In this document: one piece after another, positions 8,225-14,954 of the stretch
Layout: the number at the start of each line of letters is the position of its first letter
How positions within the stretch are numbered: position 1 is the first letter of the stretch
From: an uncultured Chitinophagaceae bacterium
Lineage (GTDB): Bacteria > Bacteroidota > Bacteroidia > Chitinophagales > Chitinophagaceae
DNA length: 17,611 nucleotides
Assembly (NCBI GenBank): GCA_937919945.1
Contig: CALESY010000041.1
Location: 1-17,611 of the forward strand
Reading direction: 5' to 3'
Notes under the pieces: generated by a model
What the model was told of the DNA's origin: nothing
What the model saw: the letters and a program-made list of their open reading frames with translations, nothing else
Database searches by the model: none
Program-made: the position numbers and the translations under genes

Positions 8225-8255
8225 CAAACCTACGCCTAAACAGTGATTCATCAAA
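8225..8255 (-). promoter_or_regulatory. Consensus Bacteroidota promoter of the aminotransferase-rfbC operon
   Basis: Read on the minus strand, TTTG (8255-8252) is followed by exactly 19 bases and then TAGGTTTG (8232-8225). Both boxes match the Bacteroidota consensus TTTG / TAnnTTTG perfectly. Transcription should begin about 10-15 bases before the ATG at 8206. This excludes the longer in-frame start at 8254, which would lie at the -33 box. Confidence 0.75.
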
Positions 8256-8350
8256 GTATAATACCATCGTCAAAACCCCGTTTTACCGTTTTACTAACAG
8301 AAATTTCCGTTGTTTTTCATGTATCTTCACAATGTTTTAAAGTAGGTATC

Positions 8351-9112
8351 ATGAAGCACAAACTTTTGTTTGTACTATTATTGTCGTCAATACAAATGTA
8401 TGCGCAAGACGATTTGTTTTCTACAGCAAAAAAGCCTGCCAGAAAAGGTTTGTTAATTGGCGTAAACGGTAGCCTTGATTTTCCGGGTGGAGATATGGCT
8501 AAGCGTTTTGGAACAAGTTACAGAATTGGCGGTAGTGGATTATATAAAACCACAAAAAACTGGGTTTTTGGTGCAAATTTTGATTTTATTCTAGGTAATA
8601 ATATTAAAGAAGACTCACTCATGATTAATCTGAAAGATGCTAATGGCCAACTCATTGCTCAAGATGGGCAAAGGGTAGGTATAGGCACATTTCAGCGTGG
8701 ATATATGGTTGGCCTACAAATAGGTAAGATCATTAATGTTGGTAATAAAAACAGCGATAATGGGGTGCTGTTGCTTACTACAGTCGGCTTTATGCAACAC
8801 AAGATAAACATATTCGATCGTACACAATCTACCCCTCAAATCAGCAAAACAATGAAAAAAGGCTACGACAGGCTTACAAATGGGCTTTTTGTAGAGCAAT
8901 ACATCGGCTATGTTTTTTTTGCCAATAACGGCATTGTTAATTTTAACATAGGACTGGATATAGCCGCAGGCTTTACTAAGGGAAGAAGAGATTATTTGTA
9001 TGATGTGATGCGTACGGATGATAATGCAAGGTTCGATTTATTATTCGGTATAAGGGCAGGGTGGTATATACCGGTATTCAAGAAAAAGTCTGAAGAGATT
9101 TTTTTTGAATAA
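8351..9112 (+). CDS. Secreted, probable outer membrane beta-barrel protein of unknown function
   Basis: This 253-residue protein begins MKHKLLFVLLLSSIQMYAQ, a clear Sec signal peptide cleaved after about residue 19. The ATG at 8351 is preferred over the in-frame ATG at 8243, which would bury the signal peptide behind 36 residues of non-conserved sequence. The mature part has alternating hydrophobic/polar strands rich in Gly and aromatic residues (for example WVFGANFDFILGNN, GYMVGLQIGKI, GVLLLTTVGFM, VNFNIGLDIAAGF, FDLLFGIRAGWYIPVF), typical of a small outer membrane beta-barrel. The C-terminus, KKKSEEIFFE, does not end on the usual aromatic residue directly. It is divergent from the aminotransferase gene and its stop lies only 4 bases from the convergent 151-residue protein's stop. 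I recognise no named family; a PorT-like or OmpW-like fold is a guess. Confidence 0.8.
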   Translation: MKHKLLFVLLLSSIQMYAQDDLFSTAKKPARKGLLIGVNGSLDFPGGDMAKRFGTSYRIGGSGLYKTTKNWVFGANFDFILGNNIKEDSLMINLKDANGQLIAQDGQRVGIGTFQRGYMVGLQIGKIINVGNKNSDNGVLLLTTVGFMQHKINIFDRTQSTPQISKTMKKGYDRLTNGLFVEQYIGYVFFANNGIVNFNIGLDIAAGFTKGRRDYLYDVMRTDDNARFDLLFGIRAGWYIPVFKKKSEEIFFE

Positions 9113-9116
9113 ATAA

Positions 9117-9572
9117 TCATAAACTATAACGCAAATTCAATAGGTTGTAAAAGTTTTGAACGGTTTCGTTGTCGTCTTCCCAATTAAAAGAAGATTGCAA
9201 CCAGTTGATGGCCTGAGTATAGCTGTCAAATTCGTTAAGTATGCTAATACTTTCATCGTATACAGCTTTATTGTTACTGAATAATTCACTTATAAACAGG
9301 TATTTATCATTTATACCTATTATTTCTTCCAGTTTTTTAATTTGTACTGATTGGGTCTGTTTTGTTATATGCACATGATGTTGTGCATTAGTTTCTTCTC
9401 TATTTAGCGTTGGTATATTATTGTTGAAAGCTATTCTGTTGCGTAGTTCCTCGAGGTCGGCATACAGTACTCGAGTGTAGTCCATCATCAGGTCAATATC
9501 TATAATAGTAGCCTTGTCTTCGATGCGAGATAAATCGGTTATTTTTTGTAACAAAGTACGAATGCGCTGCAT
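9117..9572 (-). CDS. Bacteroidota-conserved small protein with IGINDKYLF motif
   Basis: This 151-residue protein has no signal peptide and should be cytoplasmic. The N-terminal half (1-60) is mainly helical and charged. The C-terminal half carries LEEIIGINDKYLFISELF (81-98), then AVYDESISILNEFDSYTQAINWLQ (103-126) and a final VQNFYNLLNLRYS. This IGINDKYLFxxELF...Y..AI..LN.F.S...A..WLQ arrangement is a recurring module in uncharacterised Bacteroidota proteins; I know of no assigned function. The start codon lies one base after the gldA stop codon, so it is almost certainly co-transcribed and translationally coupled with gldA. Its 3' end faces the beta-barrel gene with a 4-base gap and no terminator. 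A role linked to the GldA transporter is inference from position only. Confidence 0.82.
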   Translation of the reverse strand: MQRIRTLLQKITDLSRIEDKATIIDIDLMMDYTRVLYADLEELRNRIAFNNNIPTLNREETNAQHHVHITKQTQSVQIKKLEEIIGINDKYLFISELFSNNKAVYDESISILNEFDSYTQAINWLQSSFNWEDDNETVQNFYNLLNLRYSL

Positions 9573-9573
9573 A

Positions 9574-10482
9574 CTAATTATTATTAGTTAATGTTCTGAA
9601 GACATCTTCCAACGACAATGTTTCAGTATTCATTGTATTGATATTAATATTATTATCCAAAGCCATTTGCATTACTTCTTTTCGGAGAGTTTCCGGGTTG
9701 TTGGTATATAGCTTGATGCCATTTGGAAGTAATTCGTACTTACTTTTGTGTTTTAAGGTGTCAAATAAATCAGTTGCAGGTAGTTTGTCGAATGTTACAA
9801 TAAGAACATCTTGCTTAGTATTATTTTGTTGTATTTTATTAATCGAATCATCAGCTACTATTTTTCCGCTATTGATGATTATGACTCTGCTACACATAGC
9901 TTGTACCTCTTGCATGATATGTGTTGATAATAATACAGTTTTTTCTTTACCAATACGCGTAATCAATTCACGTATTTCGATTATCTGGTTGGGGTCTAAT
10001 CCTGTAGTAGGTTCATCAAGTATCAATACTTCAGGATTATGCAACATAGCTTGTGCAAGACCAACACGTTGTTTATATCCCTTTGATAACATACCGATTT
10101 TTTTATGCACCTCCTTTCCCAAACCTGTTAGTGTTACCATTTCTTCGATACGATCTTTGATTTTTTTTATTCCGTGTATACCAGCACTCATTTCAAGGTA
10201 CTCGCGTACATACATATCGTAGTATAGCGGATTAGCTTCGGGTAAATATCCAATGCATCGTTTAACGTCTAATGGCTTATCATTTACATTATTACCACAT
10301 ACTTTTATCGTTCCTTTAGTTGCTGGCAGATAACCACAAATCATTTTCATAGTCGTTGACTTTCCTGCACCATTCGGACCTAGAAAACCAACTATTTCAC
10401 CTTTTTTCAATTCAAAGCTTATATTATCAACAGCATGTTGACTACCATATATTTTTGAAACAGCATTAACTATTATTGACAT
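9574..10482 (-). CDS. gldA: ABC transporter ATP-binding subunit, GldA type
   Basis: This 302-residue ATPase has a single cassette: Walker A GPNGAGKS (35-42), Q-loop region YLPEANPLYYDMYVREYL (79-96), signature LSKGYKQRVGLAQ (132-144), Walker B LILDEPTTGLDP (153-164) and H-loop STH (186-188). The opening MSIIVNAVSKIYGSQHAVDN and the LPEANPLYYDMYVREYLEM block match GldA, the ATPase that works with the GldF/GldG membrane subunits and is needed for gliding motility in Flavobacterium johnsoniae. The C-terminal 85 residues are a divergent domain seen in these exporters. gldF and gldG are not in the window, but in Flavobacterium gldA is also separate from gldFG. Some Bacteroidota that do not glide carry close homologues, so motility cannot be concluded. 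It is coupled to the 151-residue protein after it. The signature has LSKGY in place of LSGGQ, as is common in this group. Confidence 0.85.
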   Translation of the reverse strand: MSIIVNAVSKIYGSQHAVDNISFELKKGEIVGFLGPNGAGKSTTMKMICGYLPATKGTIKVCGNNVNDKPLDVKRCIGYLPEANPLYYDMYVREYLEMSAGIHGIKKIKDRIEEMVTLTGLGKEVHKKIGMLSKGYKQRVGLAQAMLHNPEVLILDEPTTGLDPNQIIEIRELITRIGKEKTVLLSTHIMQEVQAMCSRVIIINSGKIVADDSINKIQQNNTKQDVLIVTFDKLPATDLFDTLKHKSKYELLPNGIKLYTNNPETLRKEVMQMALDNNININTMNTETLSLEDVFRTLTNNN

Positions 10483-10514
10483 GAACGCAATTTAATGAAT
10501 AAACCAGTTTGCAT

Positions 10515-10539
10515 AAAAAAGCAGGACATATGCCCTGCT
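10515..10539 (-). terminator. Rho-independent terminator of the EGF-domain lipoprotein gene
   Basis: Bases 10520-10539 form a stem of AGCAGG with CCTGCT, extended inward by a G·U wobble and a C-G pair when read on the minus strand. The stem is followed on that strand by six T residues. It begins 25 bases after the lipoprotein stop codon and sits in front of gldA, so it separates the two genes. The wobble would be an A/C mismatch on the plus strand. Confidence 0.85.
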
Positions 10540-10564
10540 ATATTGTTAATTATAATATTGTTAG

Positions 10565-11065
10565 TTATTTCTTAGCTCCTGTAAAAGAGGTTGCACGAAT
10601 TTCACCGTTTAGCGTTTCTACAGCTTGGAAACTAAGATTTTGCGTGTTGTCATTAAGAGATATGTTAATTTCTCTTGTGCCATATATGGGGTCGGTATTC
10701 TTAATATTAATATTGTTGTTAGGCGTTATAGTCCCATAAAGTGAGTCTGTATACCTGCTAACTCGCCTTATCATTACTGTAGCCGGATATGATTTTAAAT
10801 CAATATATACAGTATCAGAAAATGGGGGTTCGTTGCTTATTTTAGTAATGCCTAAATACCTGCCAATATACCTGTCAGCAGCTTTGTTTTCGCATTGTGT
10901 TCCTTCGTAACCAGATGGACATTTACAAAAATTATCTGAACAAGTGCCTCCGTTTCTGCATTTTAGTTTCAGGCATGCATCATCTTTACAAGATGTATAT
11001 AGCATTGTTGTAGAAATAACTAAAAATGCTGTTGCAGAAATTATAATATGTTTCCAAAGCTTCAT
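10565..11065 (-). CDS. Lipoprotein with an EGF-like domain
   Basis: This 166-residue protein starts with a charged, then hydrophobic stretch ending LYTSC, giving a lipoprotein signal with the modified cysteine at Cys26. KDD follows the cysteine, in the position where Bacteroidota lipoproteins bound for the cell surface often have acidic residues. Residues 31-58 hold six cysteines spaced C-x4-C-x5-C-x4-C-x-C-x8-C (31, 36, 42, 47, 49, 58) with NGGTC and CPSGYEGTQC, a complete EGF-like module. Residues 62-166 form a beta-rich domain of unknown function (DRYIGRYLG... through FTGAKK). It is followed by a T-run terminator and lies 58 bases downstream of thiL. The -3 position of the lipobox is Tyr, which is unusual but tolerated in this phylum. 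The role is probably surface adhesion or ligand binding, which is inference. Confidence 0.82.
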   Translation of the reverse strand: MKLWKHIIISATAFLVISTTMLYTSCKDDACLKLKCRNGGTCSDNFCKCPSGYEGTQCENKAADRYIGRYLGITKISNEPPFSDTVYIDLKSYPATVMIRRVSRYTDSLYGTITPNNNINIKNTDPIYGTREINISLNDNTQNLSFQAVETLNGEIRATSFTGAKK

Positions 11066-11123
11066 GCTAAAAGAATCGTTTTATTTACGCCAAAATACGA
11101 AAATATTTGAGGTTTAATAGTGG

Positions 11124-12170
11124 TTATCCGTTTTTTTCTGTGTCGAACGCATTCCATCCCTGCGCTGTCAGCTTATGTTTATTTCCCCCCTTTGTCAGCA
11201 AAATAGCCCCTTCATGTACTTCTGTTATATATCCTATTACACTAATTTGCTCGCTCATGGTTATTTTTTCATAGTCTTGTTGCTTGATGGTAAAAAGTAA
11301 TTCATAATCTTCGCCACCACTCAAAGCACAGGTTGTCGGGTCTATATTAAACTCTAACGCCGTTTCTTTGGTTTCATCGTGGAAAGGTATTTTTTCTTCG
11401 TATAACACACAGCCTGTATTGCTGTTTTTGCACAAGTGCAGCATTTCAGAACTAAGCCCGTCGCTTACATCAATCATAGATGTAGGCACGATTTCTTTTT
11501 CCAATAACCAGCTTACAATATCTGCCCTAGGTTCAGGTTTTAATATACGCCCGACGGTATAAGTTTTATTTTGCAAGTCGGGTTGAACACCAGGGCTTTC
11601 AAGAAATATCTTTTTTTCTCTTTCTAATAATTGCAGCCCTATATATGCTGCCCCTAAATCGCCTGATACACATATCAAATCACCTTTTTTTGCACCACTG
11701 CGTGTTACATATTTATCAGGCGCTACTTCGCCAATGGCAGTAATGCTGATTATAAGACCTTTTTGTGAGCTGCAGGTGTCACCACCTATCAGGTCAACAT
11801 TAAATTTGTTACATGCAGCGTAAATACCTTCATATAGCTCATCTAAAGCCTCAACGGAAAAACGGCTTGAAATACCTAAGCTAACGGTTATATGGGTAGG
11901 TGTAGCAAGCATTGCATAGATGTCAGACAGGTTGACTGCTACTGCTTTATAACCCAAATGCTTTAAGGGTGTGTACATCAGGTCGAAGTGAATCCCTTCT
12001 ATCAGCATATCGGTAGTAATAACCGTTTGCCTGCCAAATTGGTCTATAATAGCTGCATCATCACCAACACTTAATAAGGTGCCGGCGTTTCTGGTCTCAT
12101 TATTTTTAGTTAAATGATTTATTAGCCCGAATTCTCCAAGACTGGCTACATCTGTGCGTTCTTCGCTCAT
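11124..12170 (-). CDS. thiL: Thiamine-monophosphate kinase (ThiL)
   Basis: ThiL phosphorylates thiamine monophosphate to thiamine diphosphate with ATP, the last step of cofactor synthesis. The 348 residues include every family hallmark: LGEFGLI (11-17), SVGDDAA (34-40), TTDMLIEGIHF (52-62), AVNLSDIYAM (78-87), LIGGDT (127-132), SGDLGAAYIG (169-178), KPEPR (211-215), MIDVSDGL (232-239) and SGGEDYELLFT (284-294). The metal- and nucleotide-binding Asp residues in GDD, TTD, SD and GGD are all intact. It starts 6 bases after the stop of the suhB-like gene, so it is in one transcription unit with it and the TolC-like gene. No other thiamine genes and no TPP riboswitch are visible nearby. The ATG at 12170 gives a normal-length N-terminus. 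Confidence 0.95.
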   Translation of the reverse strand: MSEERTDVASLGEFGLINHLTKNNETRNAGTLLSVGDDAAIIDQFGRQTVITTDMLIEGIHFDLMYTPLKHLGYKAVAVNLSDIYAMLATPTHITVSLGISSRFSVEALDELYEGIYAACNKFNVDLIGGDTCSSQKGLIISITAIGEVAPDKYVTRSGAKKGDLICVSGDLGAAYIGLQLLEREKKIFLESPGVQPDLQNKTYTVGRILKPEPRADIVSWLLEKEIVPTSMIDVSDGLSSEMLHLCKNSNTGCVLYEEKIPFHDETKETALEFNIDPTTCALSGGEDYELLFTIKQQDYEKITMSEQISVIGYITEVHEGAILLTKGGNKHKLTAQGWNAFDTEKNG

Positions 12171-12176
12171 TTATTG

Positions 12177-12953
12177 TTATTTATTCTTGATAATGCGGAG
12201 CATTTCCTCGTGAATATATCCGTTGGTTGCCAGCGTTTCTTTGTCAAAAACACTATATCTGTCACCATCAAAATTCGTGATGCGCCCACCAGCTTCTTCT
12301 ACTATCAGGTAGCCTGCAGCCACATCCCAGCTACTAAGATTATATTCCCAAAAGCCGTCAAACCGTCCACACGCAACCCAGCAAAGGTCTATAGCAGCAG
12401 AGCCTAAACGCCGGACTGGTAAACCTTGTAAAATGAAACGTTCGAATACACGGATAGGATGTTCTTTTGATTCTGGCCATTTATAAGGGAACCCGGTAAC
12501 AAGGCAAGCTTTTCTGAAATCTGATTTCTGAGATACGGATATGCGTTTGTCATTCAGAAAAGCGCCTTTACCTTTCTCGGCAAAGAACAATTCATTCATC
12601 ATAGGGTTGTAGACAGCACCGAGCAACAGTTGTTTTTCATACTTCAGCCCTATGCTTACACAGCATATGGGTATACCATGTGCAAAGTTCACAGTGCCGT
12701 CTATTGGGTCTATTATCCACTTGTAAGGTGAATCTTGTATCAGCTCACCTGCTTCTTCGCTAATAATGCTGTGGTCAGGGAAATGTGCTCTGATAATCTC
12801 TATAATCTTGCGCTCCGAATGTTTGTCAACCTCTGTTACTAGGTTATTGATACCTTCTTTGTTATCTACAGTGAAACTGCCTTGAAAATAATTAGCTATT
12901 ATTTTACCTGCTTCTCTTGTAGCCTCCAGTAATACCTCTTTAAAATCAGCCAT
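12177..12953 (-). CDS. suhB: Inositol monophosphatase family protein (SuhB-like)
   Basis: This 258-residue protein matches the Mg2+/Li+-sensitive inositol monophosphatase family in length and motifs. Metal-binding groups are SEEAG with Glu66/Glu67, WIIDPIDGTVNF with Asp82 and Asp85 (79-90), and the C-terminal motif SSWDVAAGYLIVEEAGG with Asp210 (207-223). LGSAAIDLCWVACGRFDGFWE (183-203) is the usual substrate-side helix. Such enzymes dephosphorylate inositol-1-phosphate or related phosphates; in Escherichia coli SuhB also assists ribosomal RNA transcription. Some homologues act instead as 3'-phosphoadenosine nucleotidases (CysQ) or fructose bisphosphatases, which cannot be ruled out. The start is one base after the TolC-like stop and the stop is 6 bases before thiL, so it is the middle gene of a tight cluster. 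Confidence 0.88.
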   Translation of the reverse strand: MADFKEVLLEATREAGKIIANYFQGSFTVDNKEGINNLVTEVDKHSERKIIEIIRAHFPDHSIISEEAGELIQDSPYKWIIDPIDGTVNFAHGIPICCVSIGLKYEKQLLLGAVYNPMMNELFFAEKGKGAFLNDKRISVSQKSDFRKACLVTGFPYKWPESKEHPIRVFERFILQGLPVRRLGSAAIDLCWVACGRFDGFWEYNLSSWDVAAGYLIVEEAGGRITNFDGDRYSVFDKETLATNGYIHEEMLRIIKNK

Positions 12954-12954
12954 G

Positions 12955-14388
12955 TTACAGTTTCAATTCTTTGCCAAGATAATAATCAATCACCTTAAGT
13001 TTAAATATCAGATCATATTTAGCTCTTGCCAGATTAGCTGATGACGCGTACATGTTATTTTGTGTAGTCAGGTATTCAACAGTGTTTGTCAGTCCCAGAT
13101 CGTAGCGCTTTTGAGCAAATTCAAAAGCCCTTTTTGCGGATGTTGCAGCCCTTTCGGCGGCATAATATTTCTGAATAGAATTGGTTGCATCGTTGTATGC
13201 TTTATAAACATCCTGCTTTAACTTCAGTTCTGCTTGATATTTATTTAACTCCTGTGTAAGCATATTAATCTTTGCTTGCTTTACGGCATACTGCGATTGC
13301 CAACCATTGAAAATTGGTATGTTCAGACTTAGTGAAACGGTCTGTCTAAAGTTGTTATCTAACTGTGTTTTAAGCGGAACGTCTCTCGTCGTAAATTTTA
13401 CATCTGGCCTATAAACAGCCAATGTTGTATCTAATATAGGGACAAAATCACCTGTTTCTTTTGCACCTACAATGGTTGCAGATGCTACTTCTTTAACTGT
13501 ACTCGACCAGTTGGTACCAAGTTGTGCGCCCAAGCCAAGTTGTGGCATCAGGTTGCCTTTAGCTGCCCAAAAATTTCTTTGTGCCGCTTGTAATTTATAC
13601 ATAATGCTACGTATTGTACCAAAGTTTTTAGCAGCTTCTATATACACATCCTCTGGCGACATGTTTAGGGTGATACCTTCAGATGTCATATTTACATCTG
13701 GTACAGCAACATCAAATGGTGTTTGAAATTCAAGGTTTAATAATGCTTTGATATCAAGTATAGATGCTGTGTAGTCGGTTATAGCTGTAATGAGGTTGGC
13801 ACTGTCATTTGCTAACTGGGCTTCCAATTGTGCAACATCCAATTCAGGTACTCGGCCTGCAGATGCAAATTTTCTTATTTGTGTCAGTTGTGCTGAAGAC
13901 AGCTTTACTTGTTGTTGACTGATTTTCACCTGCTCCTTTGCCAGTAATGCCCGTAGGTAACCTGTAGCCACATTTAGCGAAACATCATTTTTTAGTTGGT
14001 CAAGATCAGCGCCAGATGCCAAGTAATTATACCTGTTGCCTGCAATACTGTTTCGTTTTTGAAACCAACCAAAAAGTAGTACATCCGCATTGCCGCTTAA
14101 CCCCATGAAATCGTAACTGGTACCTTGAACGAACTGGTTGGTTGTTGGGTCTACTGAACGACCGAAGCTACGGCCATATGAAGCTGAACCATTGATATTA
14201 GGCAGTTGTGATAACTGGCTTTGTAGTTGTGTCAACTTAGAGAGCCGTTTATTCAACTCGCTTTGCTTAACAGATATGTTGTTCTCTAACGCATACTGTA
14301 CTGCCCGTTGCAACGACCATGTGTCTGCTTCTTGTGCATAAGCAACCGAGTATATGATTGAAAATAATAGTATGAAGATGCGACGCAT
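12955..14388 (-). CDS. TolC-like outer membrane efflux protein
   Basis: This 477-residue protein is the outer membrane channel type used by tripartite pumps and type I secretion. Residues 1-19 are a signal peptide (ending AYAQ). Two outer membrane efflux protein repeats follow: the first with SLQRAVQYALENNISVKQSELN (25-46) and TQLQSQLSQLPNINGSASYGRSFG, the second with LSLNIPIFNGWQSQYAVKQAK and FAQKRYDLGLTNTVEYLTTQNN. Long coiled-coil helices rich in Ala, Gln, Leu and Lys lie between strands and form the periplasmic tunnel. No RND pump, membrane-fusion protein or MacB-type ATPase adjoins it; the gene after it is suhB-like, one base past its stop. A TATTTTTG -7 box ends 4 bases before the ATG. 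Which pump it serves is unknown. Confidence 0.92.
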   Translation of the reverse strand: MRRIFILLFSIIYSVAYAQEADTWSLQRAVQYALENNISVKQSELNKRLSKLTQLQSQLSQLPNINGSASYGRSFGRSVDPTTNQFVQGTSYDFMGLSGNADVLLFGWFQKRNSIAGNRYNYLASGADLDQLKNDVSLNVATGYLRALLAKEQVKISQQQVKLSSAQLTQIRKFASAGRVPELDVAQLEAQLANDSANLITAITDYTASILDIKALLNLEFQTPFDVAVPDVNMTSEGITLNMSPEDVYIEAAKNFGTIRSIMYKLQAAQRNFWAAKGNLMPQLGLGAQLGTNWSSTVKEVASATIVGAKETGDFVPILDTTLAVYRPDVKFTTRDVPLKTQLDNNFRQTVSLSLNIPIFNGWQSQYAVKQAKINMLTQELNKYQAELKLKQDVYKAYNDATNSIQKYYAAERAATSAKRAFEFAQKRYDLGLTNTVEYLTTQNNMYASSANLARAKYDLIFKLKVIDYYLGKELKL

Positions 14389-14392
14389 GGAA

Positions 14393-14424
14393 CAAAAATA
14401 GGCTAATTGACGAACCTACGTAAA
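14393..14424 (-). promoter_or_regulatory. Candidate promoter of the tolC-suhB-thiL cluster
   Basis: On the minus strand TTTA (14424-14421) is followed by 20 bases and TATTTTTG (14400-14393), an exact TAnnTTTG -7 box. The box ends 4 bases before the ATG at 14388, which places the expected transcription start at or inside the start codon. Confidence 0.5.
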
Positions 14425-14446
14425 TACATAGAGGGTTTTAACGAAT

Positions 14447-14911
14447 CTATTTTTTCTCTTTTTTAGAAGGGCTTTTCTTTTTGTCCTCGCAAGGGGTTAT
14501 TTGCGGATCTTGATTATCTTCTATCTGTATAGGTAATATGAGCGTTTGTTGCTGGTTATTGTTGTTACTGAGCGCATCTAAATACTCTTTATATCCACCA
14601 AATTGCGACATTAGTTGATATCCCTCTCGTGTAAGTTCTATTTTGCCTGCATTGCCAAAGCCAATTACAGGACTTACCCATCCGCTCAATTTTAATACAT
14701 CCCATATTCGCTCACTTTCTTTCAAGGGTAGCTTTATGCCATTGGGGGTATAAATATCATTTTCAAGATGCAGTACATCTTTATCGGCGTTATTATATAG
14801 GCTTTTAAGTACAATATCAATTACAATTTTGTCAAGCCCGTTTCTATCGAGCATAATGGTAGGCTTTACTTTCATCCTCCTTATGGAACGCCTGTTTTTA
14901 TCTGTAGCCAT
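14447..14911 (-). CDS. Small basic protein, possible winged-helix fold, unknown function
   Basis: I place the start at the ATG at 14911, giving 154 residues; a longer frame to 14929 would need a TTG codon and overlaps the -7 box. The N-terminus is Arg/Lys-rich (MATDKNRRSIRRMKVK). The middle, LKESERIWDVLKLSGWVSPVIGFGNAGKIELTREGYQLM (69-108), has the look of a winged-helix: a helix pair, a short hydrophobic strand, and an LTxxG wing followed by a final helix. Residues 140-154 are a Lys-rich tail (DKKKSPSKKEKK). Similar LTxxGxxLM segments occur in uncharacterised Bacteroidota proteins. It sits upstream of the TolC-like gene on the same strand with 58 bases between and is divergent from clpB. DNA binding is inferred from composition and is not demonstrated. 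Confidence 0.72.
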   Translation of the reverse strand: MATDKNRRSIRRMKVKPTIMLDRNGLDKIVIDIVLKSLYNNADKDVLHLENDIYTPNGIKLPLKESERIWDVLKLSGWVSPVIGFGNAGKIELTREGYQLMSQFGGYKEYLDALSNNNNQQQTLILPIQIEDNQDPQITPCEDKKKSPSKKEKK

Positions 14912-14914
14912 ATA

Positions 14915-14922
14915 TAAATATA
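14915..14922 (-). promoter_or_regulatory. Candidate -7 box next to the start of the 154-residue protein
   Basis: TATATTTA read on the minus strand (14922-14915) matches TAnnTTTG in seven of eight positions and ends 3 bases before the ATG at 14911. No clear -33 partner is found 17-21 bases upstream, so this is weak. Confidence 0.3.
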
Positions 14923-14954
14923 CCAACAAATCCTTTTATACATTGTTTGCCGAC

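Noticed and set aside
9638..10222. 194-codon open frame on the plus strand inside gldA
   Set aside because: It lies wholly antisense to the GldA cassette, whose motifs are intact, and its translation is Ser/Ile/Leu-rich without any family resemblance.
12100..12400. Possible TPP riboswitch controlling thiL
   Set aside because: thiL starts 6 bases after the suhB-like stop, leaving no leader, and I see no THI-box sequence upstream of the cluster.
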